Assembly (NCBI GenBank): GCA_040755535.1
Contig: JBFMAV010000006.1
Location: 38,232-102,231, forward strand
DNA from: Aquabacter sp040755535
Lineage (GTDB): Bacteria; Pseudomonadota; Alphaproteobacteria; Rhizobiales; Xanthobacteraceae
DNA: 64,000 nt
Reading direction: 5' to 3'
Under the pieces are notes generated by a model that did no database searches, was not told where the DNA came from, and worked only from the letters and a program-made list of their open reading frames with translations. This document shows positions 16,933 through 24,927 of the stretch, one piece after another (the stretch's first letter is position 1; every line of letters starts with the position of its first letter). Both the position numbers and the translations under genes were made by a program.

Positions 16933-18558
16933 ATGCTTGGTCCGACGGTTCATGTGGACACCTTCACCCGCGACCGGCTGCCTCCGCTGGAGGCGTGGCC
17001 CGACATGCCCGGCGCGTCGGACGCCTATCCCGATCATCTCAACGCGGCCGTGGAACTCACTGACCGCATGGTCGAGCGCGGCTTCGGCGATCGGGTGGCG
17101 CTCATCGGCAATGGCCGGCGGCGGACCTATAAGGAACTGACCGACTGGACCAACCGTCTCGCTCGCGCCTTGCAGGAAAATTACGGCGTGCGGCCCGGCA
17201 ATCGGGTGCTGATCCGCTCCGCCAACAATCCTGCCATGGTGGCCTGCTGGCTCGCCGCGACGAAAGTCGGCGCGGTGGTGGTGAATACCATGCCCATGCT
17301 GCGGGCCGGCGAACTCGCCAAGATCATCGACAAGGCGCAGATCAGCCTCGCCTTGTGCGATACCCGCATTCTCGACGAACTGGTCGCCTGCGCCAAACAC
17401 AGCGCCTACCTCAAGGCCGTGGTGGGCTTTGACGGCACCGCGAACCATGATGCCGAACTGGACCGGGCCGCCCTCGACAAGCCGGTGCAGTTCGAGGCTG
17501 CGCGGACCGGGCGGGACGATGTGGCGCTGCTGGGCTTCACCTCGGGGACCACCGGCGTGCCCAAGGCGACCATGCATTTTCACCGCGACATCCTCGCCAT
17601 TGCGGACGGCTATGCCAAGCATGTGCTTCAGGTGACGCCGGACGATGTCTTCGTCGGCTCGCCCCCCCTGGCCTTCACTTTCGGTCTCGGCGGGCTTGCG
17701 GTCTTTCCCCTGCGCTTCGGTGCCGCGGCAACGCTGCTGGAACAGGCGACGCCGCCCAACATGATCAAGATCATCGAGACCTATCGGGCCACGGTGTGCT
17801 TCACCGCACCGACGGCTTATCGGGCCATGCTGGCCGCTTTGGCTGAGGGGGCGGATCTCTCGTCGCTGCGTGTCGCCGTCTCGGCAGGTGAGACGCTTCC
17901 CGCCCCGGTCTATGAGGCCTGGGTGCGCAAGACCGGAACGCCGATCATCGACGGGATCGGCGCGACCGAAATGCTCCACGTCTTCATCTCAAACCGTCTG
18001 GACGACCATGGCCCCGGTCGCACGGGGCGTCCCGTGCCCGGCTATGAGGCGCGGGTGGTGGACGAGGAGATGCGGGATGTGCCCGTCGGCACGGTTGGCC
18101 GCCTCGCGGTACGCGGTCCTACCGGATGCCGATATCTCGATGATGTGCGCCAGGCGGACTATGTCAAAGACGGCTGGAACATCACCGGAGATGCCTTCTT
18201 CGAAGACGAAGACGGCTATTTCCACTTCGCGGCGCGCAATGACGATATGATCATCTCGGCCGGCTATAATATTGCCGGGCCGGAAGTGGAGTCCGCTTTG
18301 CTGGCGCATGCCGCGGTCGCGGAATGCGCGGTGATCGGCACGCCGGACACGGAACGCGGACAGATCGTCGAAGCATTCGTGGTGCTGGCCCCCGGCCATC
18401 AGCCGGGCGAGGTCATGGTGAAGACGCTGCAGGATTATGTGAAGGCGAGCATCGCGCCCTACAAATATCCCCGCTCGATCCGCTTCATCGAAGCCTTGCC
18501 CAAAACCTCGACCGGCAAGATCCAGCGGTTTGCCCTGCGCGAGGCGGGGCGAGCCTGA
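16933..18558 (+). CDS. Aromatic acid CoA ligase, 2-aminobenzoate-CoA ligase type
   Basis: This is a 541-residue member of the ANL adenylate-forming superfamily, closest in style to the benzoate/2-aminobenzoate-CoA ligases. The phosphate-binding motif is FTSGTTGVPKATMHFH near residues 200-215. 'DGIGATEMLHVFIS' is the A5-type motif, and 'GDAFFEDEDGYFHFAARNDD' precedes the hinge at 'MIISAGYNI'. The catalytic lysine sits in LPKTSTGKIQR near the C-terminus. The reaction would be aromatic acid + ATP + CoA to acyl-CoA + AMP + PPi. The start at 16933 has GAGGG 7 nt upstream. It is divergent from marR and converges on the RidA gene of the same cluster. The 2-aminobenzoate assignment rests on the neighbouring monooxygenase/reductase; salicylate or benzoate are alternatives. 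Confidence 0.85.
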   Translation: MLGPTVHVDTFTRDRLPPLEAWPDMPGASDAYPDHLNAAVELTDRMVERGFGDRVALIGNGRRRTYKELTDWTNRLARALQENYGVRPGNRVLIRSANNPAMVACWLAATKVGAVVVNTMPMLRAGELAKIIDKAQISLALCDTRILDELVACAKHSAYLKAVVGFDGTANHDAELDRAALDKPVQFEAARTGRDDVALLGFTSGTTGVPKATMHFHRDILAIADGYAKHVLQVTPDDVFVGSPPLAFTFGLGGLAVFPLRFGAAATLLEQATPPNMIKIIETYRATVCFTAPTAYRAMLAALAEGADLSSLRVAVSAGETLPAPVYEAWVRKTGTPIIDGIGATEMLHVFISNRLDDHGPGRTGRPVPGYEARVVDEEMRDVPVGTVGRLAVRGPTGCRYLDDVRQADYVKDGWNITGDAFFEDEDGYFHFAARNDDMIISAGYNIAGPEVESALLAHAAVAECAVIGTPDTERGQIVEAFVVLAPGHQPGEVMVKTLQDYVKASIAPYKYPRSIRFIEALPKTSTGKIQRFALREAGRA

Positions 18559-18605
18559 GCCCTGTCTGCGTTTCATCTGGTGCGGGCGCGCGCCATCCGA
18601 AAAGA

Positions 18606-18638
18606 AGGGGCGCATCCGGTCGGAGGCGCCCCTTTCTC
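18606..18638. terminator. Bidirectional intrinsic terminator
   Basis: A 9-bp stem (AAGGGGCGC at 18606-18614, GCGCCCCTT at 18627-18635) with a 12-nt loop is followed by TTTCTC on the plus strand and CTTTT on the minus strand. It lies between the convergent CoA ligase and RidA genes and suits both. Confidence 0.65.
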
Positions 18639-18659
18639 GTCCAGTTCCGAGTTGCGGCT

Positions 18660-19055
18660 TTAGTCGGGGACGACAGCGGTCGCCTGGATTTCAACCTTGG
18701 CACGGTCTTCCATCAGCGCCATCACCTGGACTGCCGCCATGGCCGGATAGTGCCGGCCGATCACGTCGCGATAGGCCGCGCCGATCTCTTTCAGCCGGGC
18801 GAGATAGTCCTGCTTGTCCACGAAATACCAGGTCATGGAGACGATATGGCGGGGCTCGGCGCCGCCTTCCGCCAGCACGCTCACGATATTGCGGAGGGTC
18901 TGGCGCACCTGGTCCACGAGGTCGTCGCTTTCAAACTCCTGGTGCGCGCTCCAGCCGATCTGGCCTCCCACCCAGATCTGCCGGCCCTGCGCGAGGACGC
19001 CGTTGGCATAGCCGATGGGCTTGGCCCAGCCTTCGGGCTGAAGGATTTCATGCAT
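18660..19055 (-). CDS. RidA-family protein lacking the active-site Arg
   Basis: This is a 131-residue RidA/YjgF/YER057c/UK114-family protein that would form a trimer in the cytoplasm. The fold is evident from 'YANGVLAQGRQIWVGGQIGW', 'QVRQTLRNIVSVLAEGGAEP' and 'KVEIQATAVV'. In canonical RidA the motif PARSxVEV supplies Arg105 that drives imine/enamine hydrolysis; here the aligned segment reads PAMAAVQV, with Met106 in that place. Simple deaminase activity is therefore doubtful. RidA-like genes occur in 2-aminobenzoate clusters, where an enamine intermediate arises after ring hydroxylation and reduction. It is the last gene of the minus-strand operon and overlaps the thioesterase gene by 8 nt. 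Confidence 0.85.
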   Translation of the reverse strand: MHEILQPEGWAKPIGYANGVLAQGRQIWVGGQIGWSAHQEFESDDLVDQVRQTLRNIVSVLAEGGAEPRHIVSMTWYFVDKQDYLARLKEIGAAYRDVIGRHYPAMAAVQVMALMEDRAKVEIQATAVVPD

Positions 19056-19464
19056 GGTTGGTCTCCAGATGGGCGGAAAAGCCGGCGCGCATATCGTCCG
19101 GCCACGGCAGCGCCCGATGGGTGTCGAGGGAGGTGGCCACCAGAACCTGGCGGGCGGTCCACACGGTGCGCGCGCCGACCGTCACGGTGTGGCGCAAGTC
19201 CGCCGAGGCACGACCGAGGGCGGTGATGCGGACCTCGAAGTCCAGAAGGTCGCCATGGAAGGCGGGGGCGGTGAAGTCCACGTCCAGCTTCACCGTGGGC
19301 ACGCCGATGCGCCGCTCGCGGATCATGGCGGGCCAGGGCGCGCCGAAATCCGCGAACATCTCCTCCGTCACGCTCACCAGAAGGCGCATGTAGCCGGGGA
19401 AGAAGGCAATACCGGCGGGATCACAATCGCCGAAGCCCAGGGGGCGGGAGGTGGTGAAGGCCAT
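19048..19464 (-). CDS. Acyl-CoA thioesterase, 4HBT family
   Basis: This is a 138-residue hotdog-fold thioesterase. The N-terminal motif GFGDCDPAGIAFFPGYMRL is the 4-hydroxybenzoyl-CoA thioesterase signature, and Asp15 corresponds to the catalytic Asp17 of the Pseudomonas enzyme. It would hydrolyse an aromatic or ring-cleaved CoA thioester, either as a pathway step or to release CoA from dead-end intermediates. It lies between the acyl-CoA dehydrogenase gene (3-nt gap) and the RidA gene (8-nt overlap), so it is translationally tied to both. Thioesterases of this kind also occur in salicylyl-CoA/gentisyl-CoA pathways, which leaves some doubt about the exact substrate. Confidence 0.88.
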   Translation of the reverse strand: MAFTTSRPLGFGDCDPAGIAFFPGYMRLLVSVTEEMFADFGAPWPAMIRERRIGVPTVKLDVDFTAPAFHGDLLDFEVRITALGRASADLRHTVTVGARTVWTARQVLVATSLDTHRALPWPDDMRAGFSAHLETNHA

Positions 19465-19467
19465 GGC

Positions 19468-20649
19468 TCACACCGCTTTGAGAAGATCGCGGGCGATGAT
19501 GAGCTTCTGCACTTCGGTGGCGCCCTCATAGATGCGGAGCGCCCGGATTTCCCTATAGAGGCTCTCCACCACCTCACCCGAGCGCACGCCCCGCCCGCCG
19601 AACATCTGCACCGCGCGGTCGATGACGGACTGCGCCGTCTCGGTGGCGGTCATCTTGGCCATGGCGGCCTCGCGCGTGGTGGGCAGGCTCTGCACATCTC
19701 GCCGCCATGCGGCGCGCCAGGTGAGGAGGGCGGCGGCATCGATGCCGGTGGCCATGTCGCCCAGCGCCGCCTGCGTCAATTGCAGGTCCGCGAGCGCGCC
19801 TCCCAGCATGCGGCGCGAACGGGCGTGGCTCAGTGCCTCGTCCAGCGCCCGGCGGGCAAAGCCCAACGCGGCGGCGGCGACGGAGGCGCGGAAAATGTCC
19901 AGCGTGCGCATGGCGATCTTGAAGCCTTCCCCGGCAGGACCAAGTCGGCGGGAGGCGGGAATGCGGCAGGTATCGAAGCGGATGGTGGCCAGCGGATGCG
20001 GCGCGATCACATCGATGCGCTCGGTAATGGAGAAGCCGGGATCATCCGGAAACACCACGAAGGCAGAAATGCCCCGCGCCCCCGGCGCCTCGCCCGTGCG
20101 GGCGAAGACCGTGTAGACATCGGCGATGCCGCCATTGGAAATCCAAGTCTTTTCGCCGTCGAGCACGTAACTCTCGCCATCGGGCCGCGCGGCGCAGGCC
20201 ATGGCGGCCACGTCCGAGCCCGCGTCCTTTTCCGACAGCGCGAAGGCGGCGAGCCAGTCACCGGCGCGCACCTTGGGCAGCACCGCCTGCTTGAGTTCCG
20301 GTGAGCCGGCGAGCGAGATGGCGCCGGTGCCGAGCCCCTGCATGGCGAAGGCGAAATCCGCCAGCCCCTCATGCCAGGCCAGCGTCTCGCGGGCGATGCA
20401 GAGATCGAGGGAGCGGATGGAGGTTCCGTCCGCCTCCGGCGCGGGCACGGCACCGTTGAGCAGGCCGGCTGCCCCGAGGCGCTTTACCAGCGTGCGGCAG
20501 GTGCCGTCCACATCCCGATGGTTCAGCCCGCCAAGGCCCCCCTCCGCCACGAAGGCATCGAGGCGCGCCGCATAGGCGCGGTGGTCCGGGCCGAAGAAGG
20601 GCCAGTCCAGCGGGTCGCGGGTTGGGCCGGTGCCTGGGCGCGCGCTCAT
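19468..20649 (-). CDS. Acyl-CoA dehydrogenase
   Basis: This is a 393-residue FAD-dependent acyl-CoA dehydrogenase. 'FALSEKDAGSDVAAMACAAR' and 'LDGEKTWISNGGIADVY' are the two family signature regions, and 'LRIYEGATEVQKLIIARDLL' at the C-terminus carries the Glu that normally abstracts the alpha proton. The ATG at 20649 overlaps the TGA of the crotonase gene (TGATG), showing translational coupling. In the 2-aminobenzoyl-CoA scheme such an enzyme would act in the beta-oxidation-like steps after ring reduction. The N-terminus is somewhat proline-rich ('ARPGTGPTRDPLDWPFFGPD') before the first helical domain. Confidence 0.9.
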   Translation of the reverse strand: MSARPGTGPTRDPLDWPFFGPDHRAYAARLDAFVAEGGLGGLNHRDVDGTCRTLVKRLGAAGLLNGAVPAPEADGTSIRSLDLCIARETLAWHEGLADFAFAMQGLGTGAISLAGSPELKQAVLPKVRAGDWLAAFALSEKDAGSDVAAMACAARPDGESYVLDGEKTWISNGGIADVYTVFARTGEAPGARGISAFVVFPDDPGFSITERIDVIAPHPLATIRFDTCRIPASRRLGPAGEGFKIAMRTLDIFRASVAAAALGFARRALDEALSHARSRRMLGGALADLQLTQAALGDMATGIDAAALLTWRAAWRRDVQSLPTTREAAMAKMTATETAQSVIDRAVQMFGGRGVRSGEVVESLYREIRALRIYEGATEVQKLIIARDLLKAV

Positions 20650-21500
20650 CAATTGCCCTCGAATGCGGGTTTGGCCTTGGCGGCGAAGGCCTCGAAGGCG
20701 CGGCGGAAATCCTGCGTGGCCATGCAGATGGCCTGCGCTTGCGCTTCGGATTCGATCATTTCCTCAAGACCCATGGCCCATTCCTGATTCATCATGGTCT
20801 TGGTCATGCCATGGGCGAACCACGGCCCATCCGCCAGCGAGCGGGCAAGGGCCACCGCCTTCGCTTCCACCTCTTCCGCTGGATGGAGCGCGTTGTAGAA
20901 GCCCCAGGCGTGGCCTTCCGCGGCGGTCATGGCGCGGCCGGTGTAGAGCAGTTCCGCCGCGCGTCCCTGGCCGATGATCCGGGGCAGGATTCCGCAGGCG
21001 CCCATGTCGGCCCCGGCAAGGCCGACGCGGGTGAAGAGGAAGGCGGTCTTCGCCTCCGGTGTCGCGAGCCGCAGGTCGGACGCCATGGCGAGGATGGCGC
21101 CCGCCCCAGCGCAGATGCCGTCCACCGCCGCAATGATGGGCTGCGGGCAGCGGCGCATGGCCTTGACGAGATCGCCCGTCATGCGCGTGAAGGCCAGCAG
21201 GTCCGGCATGGTCATGCGGGTGAGCGGCTCGATGATCTCGAACACATCGCCTCCGGAGGAGAAATTGCCGCCCGCTCCGGTAAGCACGATGGCGCGCGCG
21301 TCCGAGGCATCGGTGAGCGCGCGGAACAGGTCGCGCAGCTCGGCATAGCTGTCGAAGGTCAGCGGGTTCTTGCGCTCCGGGCGGTTGAGCCGGATTGTCA
21401 CGACGCGCCCGTCCGCGCTCACCTCGAACTGGAAATGGGTGGGGCGGTGGTCTTTGAAGGCCCGCTTCATGGCCGCCATTGCGGAAGCTTGCTCGCTCAT
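20649..21500 (-). CDS. Enoyl-CoA hydratase/isomerase-family protein (atypical crotonase)
   Basis: This is a 283-residue crotonase-fold protein. Oxyanion-hole segments are present as 'TGAGGNFSSGGDVFEII' (about residues 74-90) and 'AAVDGICAGAGAILAMASDL' (about 124-143). The two glutamates that do hydration in rat enoyl-CoA hydratase (Glu144, Glu164) align here with Ile136 and Arg158, so ordinary hydratase chemistry is unlikely. It may catalyse hydrolytic ring opening, isomerisation or deamination of the cyclohexenoyl-CoA intermediate. The stop overlaps the acyl-CoA dehydrogenase start, and the ATG at 21500 overlaps the SDR stop (ATGA). The alignment that assigns the residues was done by eye. 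Confidence 0.88.
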   Translation of the reverse strand: MSEQASAMAAMKRAFKDHRPTHFQFEVSADGRVVTIRLNRPERKNPLTFDSYAELRDLFRALTDASDARAIVLTGAGGNFSSGGDVFEIIEPLTRMTMPDLLAFTRMTGDLVKAMRRCPQPIIAAVDGICAGAGAILAMASDLRLATPEAKTAFLFTRVGLAGADMGACGILPRIIGQGRAAELLYTGRAMTAAEGHAWGFYNALHPAEEVEAKAVALARSLADGPWFAHGMTKTMMNQEWAMGLEEMIESEAQAQAICMATQDFRRAFEAFAAKAKPAFEGN

Positions 21501-22273
21501 CCTGCCATCACCTCGCCACCGGCGACCGGGATCGCCTGTCCATTGATCGAAGCCGCGCCGGGCGAAGCCAGCCATGCGACCGTGTCCGCCACCTCCTCGG
21601 GGAGGATAAGGCGGCGCTGCGGGTTGCCGGCGGTCATCTCCGCCAGGGCCTGCGCCTCGCTGCGCCCGGTCTTCGCGACGATGGCGGCCAGCGCCTCGCG
21701 CACCAGGGGTGTGTCCGTGTAGCCGGGGCAGACCGCATTCACCGTCACGCCGCTGCGTGCCAGTTCCAGGGCGAGGGATCGGGTGAGGCCGATAACGCCG
21801 TGCTTTGCCGCGCAATAGGCCGAGACATAGCGATACCCCGCCAGCCCCGCCGTGGAGGCGATGTTGATGATGCGCCCGCCGCTCGTGAGGTCCGGCAGCA
21901 CGGCCTGCGTGACAAGGAAGACCGAGGTGAGATCCACTGCGATCACCCGCTGCCAGAGGTCCAGCGGTGTCTTGTCGAAGGGCGCGGTTTCCGCCGCGCC
22001 TGCATTGTTCACGAGGATCGAGACCGGGCCGAACGCGGTTCGCGCTGCCTCCAGCCCCTGGGCGATGGCGGCCGGGTCCGTCACGTCGAAGCCGGGCACC
22101 ACCTGCACGGTGCCGAGCCGCGCGGCCACCTCCCGCAGCGGTCCTTCGCGCCGCCCGGCCAGCGTCACGCGGGCACCCGCAGCGGCGAGGCGGCGGGCGA
22201 TGGCGGCGCCGATGCCGGAGCCGGCGCCCGTGACCAGCACGTGCCGGCCCGCTATGTCGATGGATGCGCTCAT
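21497..22273 (-). CDS. Short-chain dehydrogenase/reductase
   Basis: This is a 258-residue classical SDR. It has the NAD(P) motif TGAGSGIG at the N-terminus, NNAG in the middle, and the catalytic Tyr/Lys pair in YCAAK, preceded by the serine of 'NIASTAG'. 'CPGYTDTPLV' follows as expected. In the cluster it is the candidate 3-hydroxyacyl-CoA (or ring-ketone) dehydrogenase acting after the monooxygenase/reductase. The start is the ATG at 22273 just 7 nt after the monooxygenase/reductase stop. Its own stop overlaps the crotonase start by 4 nt, so it lies in the middle of a coupled operon. Confidence 0.9.
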   Translation of the reverse strand: MSASIDIAGRHVLVTGAGSGIGAAIARRLAAAGARVTLAGRREGPLREVAARLGTVQVVPGFDVTDPAAIAQGLEAARTAFGPVSILVNNAGAAETAPFDKTPLDLWQRVIAVDLTSVFLVTQAVLPDLTSGGRIINIASTAGLAGYRYVSAYCAAKHGVIGLTRSLALELARSGVTVNAVCPGYTDTPLVREALAAIVAKTGRSEAQALAEMTAGNPQRRLILPEEVADTVAWLASPGAASINGQAIPVAGGEVMAG

Positions 22274-22280
22274 CCCGCCC

Positions 22281-24590
22281 TCACTGCCCGGCGGCGCGTT
22301 CGAGATTGGCCTCGTACTGCCCCTTGGCGGAGGCATATTGCTTCGGCCACGCCACCTGCTTCAGGCCGATCTTGGCCGCTTCATGCAGCGTCCAGGCGGC
22401 GTCGGCCAGATGCGGGCGCGCGACGGCGCACAGGTCGGCGCGGCCCGCAGCGATGATGGAATTGGCGTGGTCCGCTTCGGAAATGGCACCCACCGCAATG
22501 GTGGGAATGCGCACCTCGTTGCGGATCTTGTCCGAGAAGGGCGTCTGGAACAGGCGCCCATAGACCGGCTTTTCTTCCTTCCACACCTGGCCGGACGAGC
22601 AATCGATCAGGTCCGCGCCCGCCTGCTTGAACAGCGCGGCGAAGAGGGCGGCGTCTTCGGGCGTGTTCCCGCCCTCGGTCCAGTCGTGGCAGGAGAGGCG
22701 GACGGAGATGGGCTTGTGCGCCGGCCACACGGCGCGGACGGCGCGGAAGACCTCCAGCGGGAAGCGCGACCGGTTCTCGTGGCCCCCGCCATACTCGTCC
22801 TCCCGCCGGTTGGTGAGGGGCGAGAGGAAGGAGGAGAGCAGGTAGCCGTGGGCGGCGTGCAGTTCCAGCCAGTCCACGCCTGCGGCATCGGCGCGGCGGG
22901 CGGCGGCAACGAAATCGTTCCGCACCCGGTCCATGTCCGCCCGGTCCATGGCCTTGGGCACCACGCTGTTCTTCAGATAGGGCAGGGGAGAGGCGGACAG
23001 GAGCGGCCAGCCGCCCTCGTCCAGCGGCTGGTCGATGCCGTCCCACGCCCGCTTCGTCGCGCCCTTGCGGCCGGCATGGCCGAGCTGGCAGGCGACCTTG
23101 GCGGACGTGTTCGTATGGACGAAATCCACGAACCGCTTCCAGCCGGCGATCTGCCCGTCTTCCCACAGACCGAGGCAGCCGGGGGTGATGCGGGCATCGG
23201 GGGAGACACAGGTCATTTCCGCAAACACGAGCCCCGCCCCGCCCATGGCGCGGGCGCCCAGATGAACCATGTGGAAATCACCCAGCACGCCGTCCTCAGC
23301 CGAATACATGGCCATGGGCGAGACCACGATGCGATTGGGCAAAGTCACGCCGCGCAGCGTGTAGGGCGTGAACATGGGGGGCAGGACGCGGCCATTGGTG
23401 GCGGCGGGCAGGCCGGATTTTTCCGCGAACCAGCGCTCATAGCCTTCCAGCCACGCTTTGTCGCGCAGGCGCAGGTTTTCGTGGCTGATGCGCTGGGAGC
23501 GGGTGAGCATGGAATACATGAACTGCTCGGGCTCGAGGCTGTCCGCATAGCGCCGGCCCACCACCTCGAACCATTCCATGGCGTTGCGCGCTGCGTTCTG
23601 GATGCGCGCCACATCCACGCGGCGGATCTCCTCATAGCGCGCCAGCACGGCGGGGATCTTGTCCGTGCCGTGGCCCAGCGTGTCGAACTGGCGGGCCAGT
23701 TCGATGGCATCGTCGATGGCGAGCTTGGTGCCCGAACCGATGGCGAAATGCGCGGTGTGCGCGGCATCGCCCATGAGCACCACATGGGAGCGGCCGTTGA
23801 AATGGCTCCACGATCCGCAGATGAGGCGATTGAAGTTCAGCCAGGCCGAGCCGCGCAGGTGGCGGGCATTGGTCATCAGGCTGGCGCCGTCCAGCACCTC
23901 CTCGAACAGCTTCTCGCAGAAGGTGATGGAGTCGTCCTGATCCAGCTCGCCGAGCTTATGGGCCTGATAGGCGTCCTCGGTGGTCTCGATGATGAAGGTG
24001 GAGGTGTTGGCGTCGAACTTGTAGATGTGCGCCTGGAACCAGCCGTGCGCCGTCTTGCGGAAATCGAAGGTGAAGGCGTCATAGAGCTTCTTCGTGCCGA
24101 GCCAGATATAGCGGTTCGGCCGCACGATCAGGTCCGGCTTGAAGGCCGCCTCGTAGCGGTTGCGGATGCGCGAATTGATACCGTCAGATGCGATGATGAG
24201 ATCCGCGTCCGGGAATTCCAGGTCGCTCTCCACGTCCGTCTCGAACACCAGATCCACACCGAGCGCCTCGCAGCGGCGCTGGAGGATGTTCAGCAATTGT
24301 TTGCGGCCAATGCCGACGAAGCCGTGGCCCGTTGTGCGCTGGCGGGTGCCCTTGAACCAGACCTCGATATCGTCCCAATGGTTGAAGGCATCCTCGATCT
24401 CAGTGGCGGTTTCCGGATCGCACACCCGCATGGCGGCCATGGTGGCGTCCGAGAAAACAACGCCCCAGCCGAAGGTGTCGTAGGGCTTGTTGCGCTCGAC
24501 GATTGTGATGGTGTGCTCCGGGTGGAGCTTCTTCATCAGCAGCCCAAAATAGAGCCCTGCCGGCCCGCCACCGATGCAGACGATGCGCAT
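22281..24590 (-). CDS. Bifunctional 2-aminobenzoyl-CoA monooxygenase/reductase-type flavoprotein
   Basis: This is a 769-residue two-domain flavoenzyme. Residues 1 to about 375 form an aromatic hydroxylase module: MRIVCIGGGPAGLYFGLLM (FAD), 'ASDGINSRIRNR', and 'VVLMGDAAHTAHFAIGSGTK' as the second FAD motif. Residues from about 390 form an Old Yellow Enzyme module: 'LPNRIVVSPMAMYSAEDG', 'CQLGHAGRKG', and 'LELHAAHGYLLSSFLSPLTN' with the His pair. This fusion is the hallmark of the Azoarcus evansii enzyme that hydroxylates and then reduces 2-aminobenzoyl-CoA; databases also label it salicylyl-CoA 5-hydroxylase/oxidoreductase. The start at 24590 is supported by AGAGG 5 nt upstream. It is the first gene of the minus-strand operon and divergent from the ABC importer. 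Confidence 0.92.
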   Translation of the reverse strand: MRIVCIGGGPAGLYFGLLMKKLHPEHTITIVERNKPYDTFGWGVVFSDATMAAMRVCDPETATEIEDAFNHWDDIEVWFKGTRQRTTGHGFVGIGRKQLLNILQRRCEALGVDLVFETDVESDLEFPDADLIIASDGINSRIRNRYEAAFKPDLIVRPNRYIWLGTKKLYDAFTFDFRKTAHGWFQAHIYKFDANTSTFIIETTEDAYQAHKLGELDQDDSITFCEKLFEEVLDGASLMTNARHLRGSAWLNFNRLICGSWSHFNGRSHVVLMGDAAHTAHFAIGSGTKLAIDDAIELARQFDTLGHGTDKIPAVLARYEEIRRVDVARIQNAARNAMEWFEVVGRRYADSLEPEQFMYSMLTRSQRISHENLRLRDKAWLEGYERWFAEKSGLPAATNGRVLPPMFTPYTLRGVTLPNRIVVSPMAMYSAEDGVLGDFHMVHLGARAMGGAGLVFAEMTCVSPDARITPGCLGLWEDGQIAGWKRFVDFVHTNTSAKVACQLGHAGRKGATKRAWDGIDQPLDEGGWPLLSASPLPYLKNSVVPKAMDRADMDRVRNDFVAAARRADAAGVDWLELHAAHGYLLSSFLSPLTNRREDEYGGGHENRSRFPLEVFRAVRAVWPAHKPISVRLSCHDWTEGGNTPEDAALFAALFKQAGADLIDCSSGQVWKEEKPVYGRLFQTPFSDKIRNEVRIPTIAVGAISEADHANSIIAAGRADLCAVARPHLADAAWTLHEAAKIGLKQVAWPKQYASAKGQYEANLERAAGQ

Positions 24591-24927
24591 GGAGACCTCT
24601 CCCCTTGATCTTGGTGTGCGATGGACCGATGCCAAATAATTTAAGATTAAAATAGTTGGCCCGTCTCGCGGCTGTCAAGGGCCGCGAATGAGGTGCCGCT
24701 CGCCGTTCGTCGAGCCGCCGAGAATCTTTTGGCTTCAATGACCCAGTCCATATTTTTCGCGCGTGTATCGCTGCCTCATTTGTGGGCGCTTTCTGGTCAG
24801 ACATGTTGCTTGACATATAAATAATTTATGTCTGAACTTATGTCGGAACGCCGGCTTTCCGAAGCGCAAGCGGGCCGGTGCCGATCGACAAGGGCGGCAA
24901 ACGCCCGATATCCGGAAGGGGAACCAG
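24591..24927. promoter_or_regulatory. Divergent promoter region, monooxygenase/reductase versus ABC importer
   Basis: This 337-nt region has two AT-rich operator-like patches. The one nearer the monooxygenase gene (24631-24660) is an imperfect inverted repeat, GCCAAATAATTT facing AAAATAGTTGGC, 10 of 12 positions paired. The one nearer the importer is at 24797-24838 (listed separately). A TTGACA hexamer lies at 24810-24815 on the plus strand within the second patch, but no convincing -10 box follows at 16-18 nt. The rest is GC-rich and non-coding. Confidence 0.5.
24797..24838. promoter_or_regulatory. Nested inverted repeats, candidate MarR operator with shared motif copy 2
   Basis: Two inverted repeats are nested: TCAGACAT (24797-24804) with ATGTCTGA (24828-24835), and GACATA (24812-24817) with TATGTC (24827-24832). 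The right part contains TTTATGTCTGAACT (24825-24838), which matches the motif at 16706-16719 upstream of the CoA ligase except for two central bases. A dimeric MarR protein is the natural candidate binder. Confidence 0.5.

Noticed and set aside
21852..24608. 918-codon plus-strand frame opposite the monooxygenase/reductase
   Set aside because: Antisense of a well-supported two-domain flavoprotein; its predicted protein is low-complexity with no family features.
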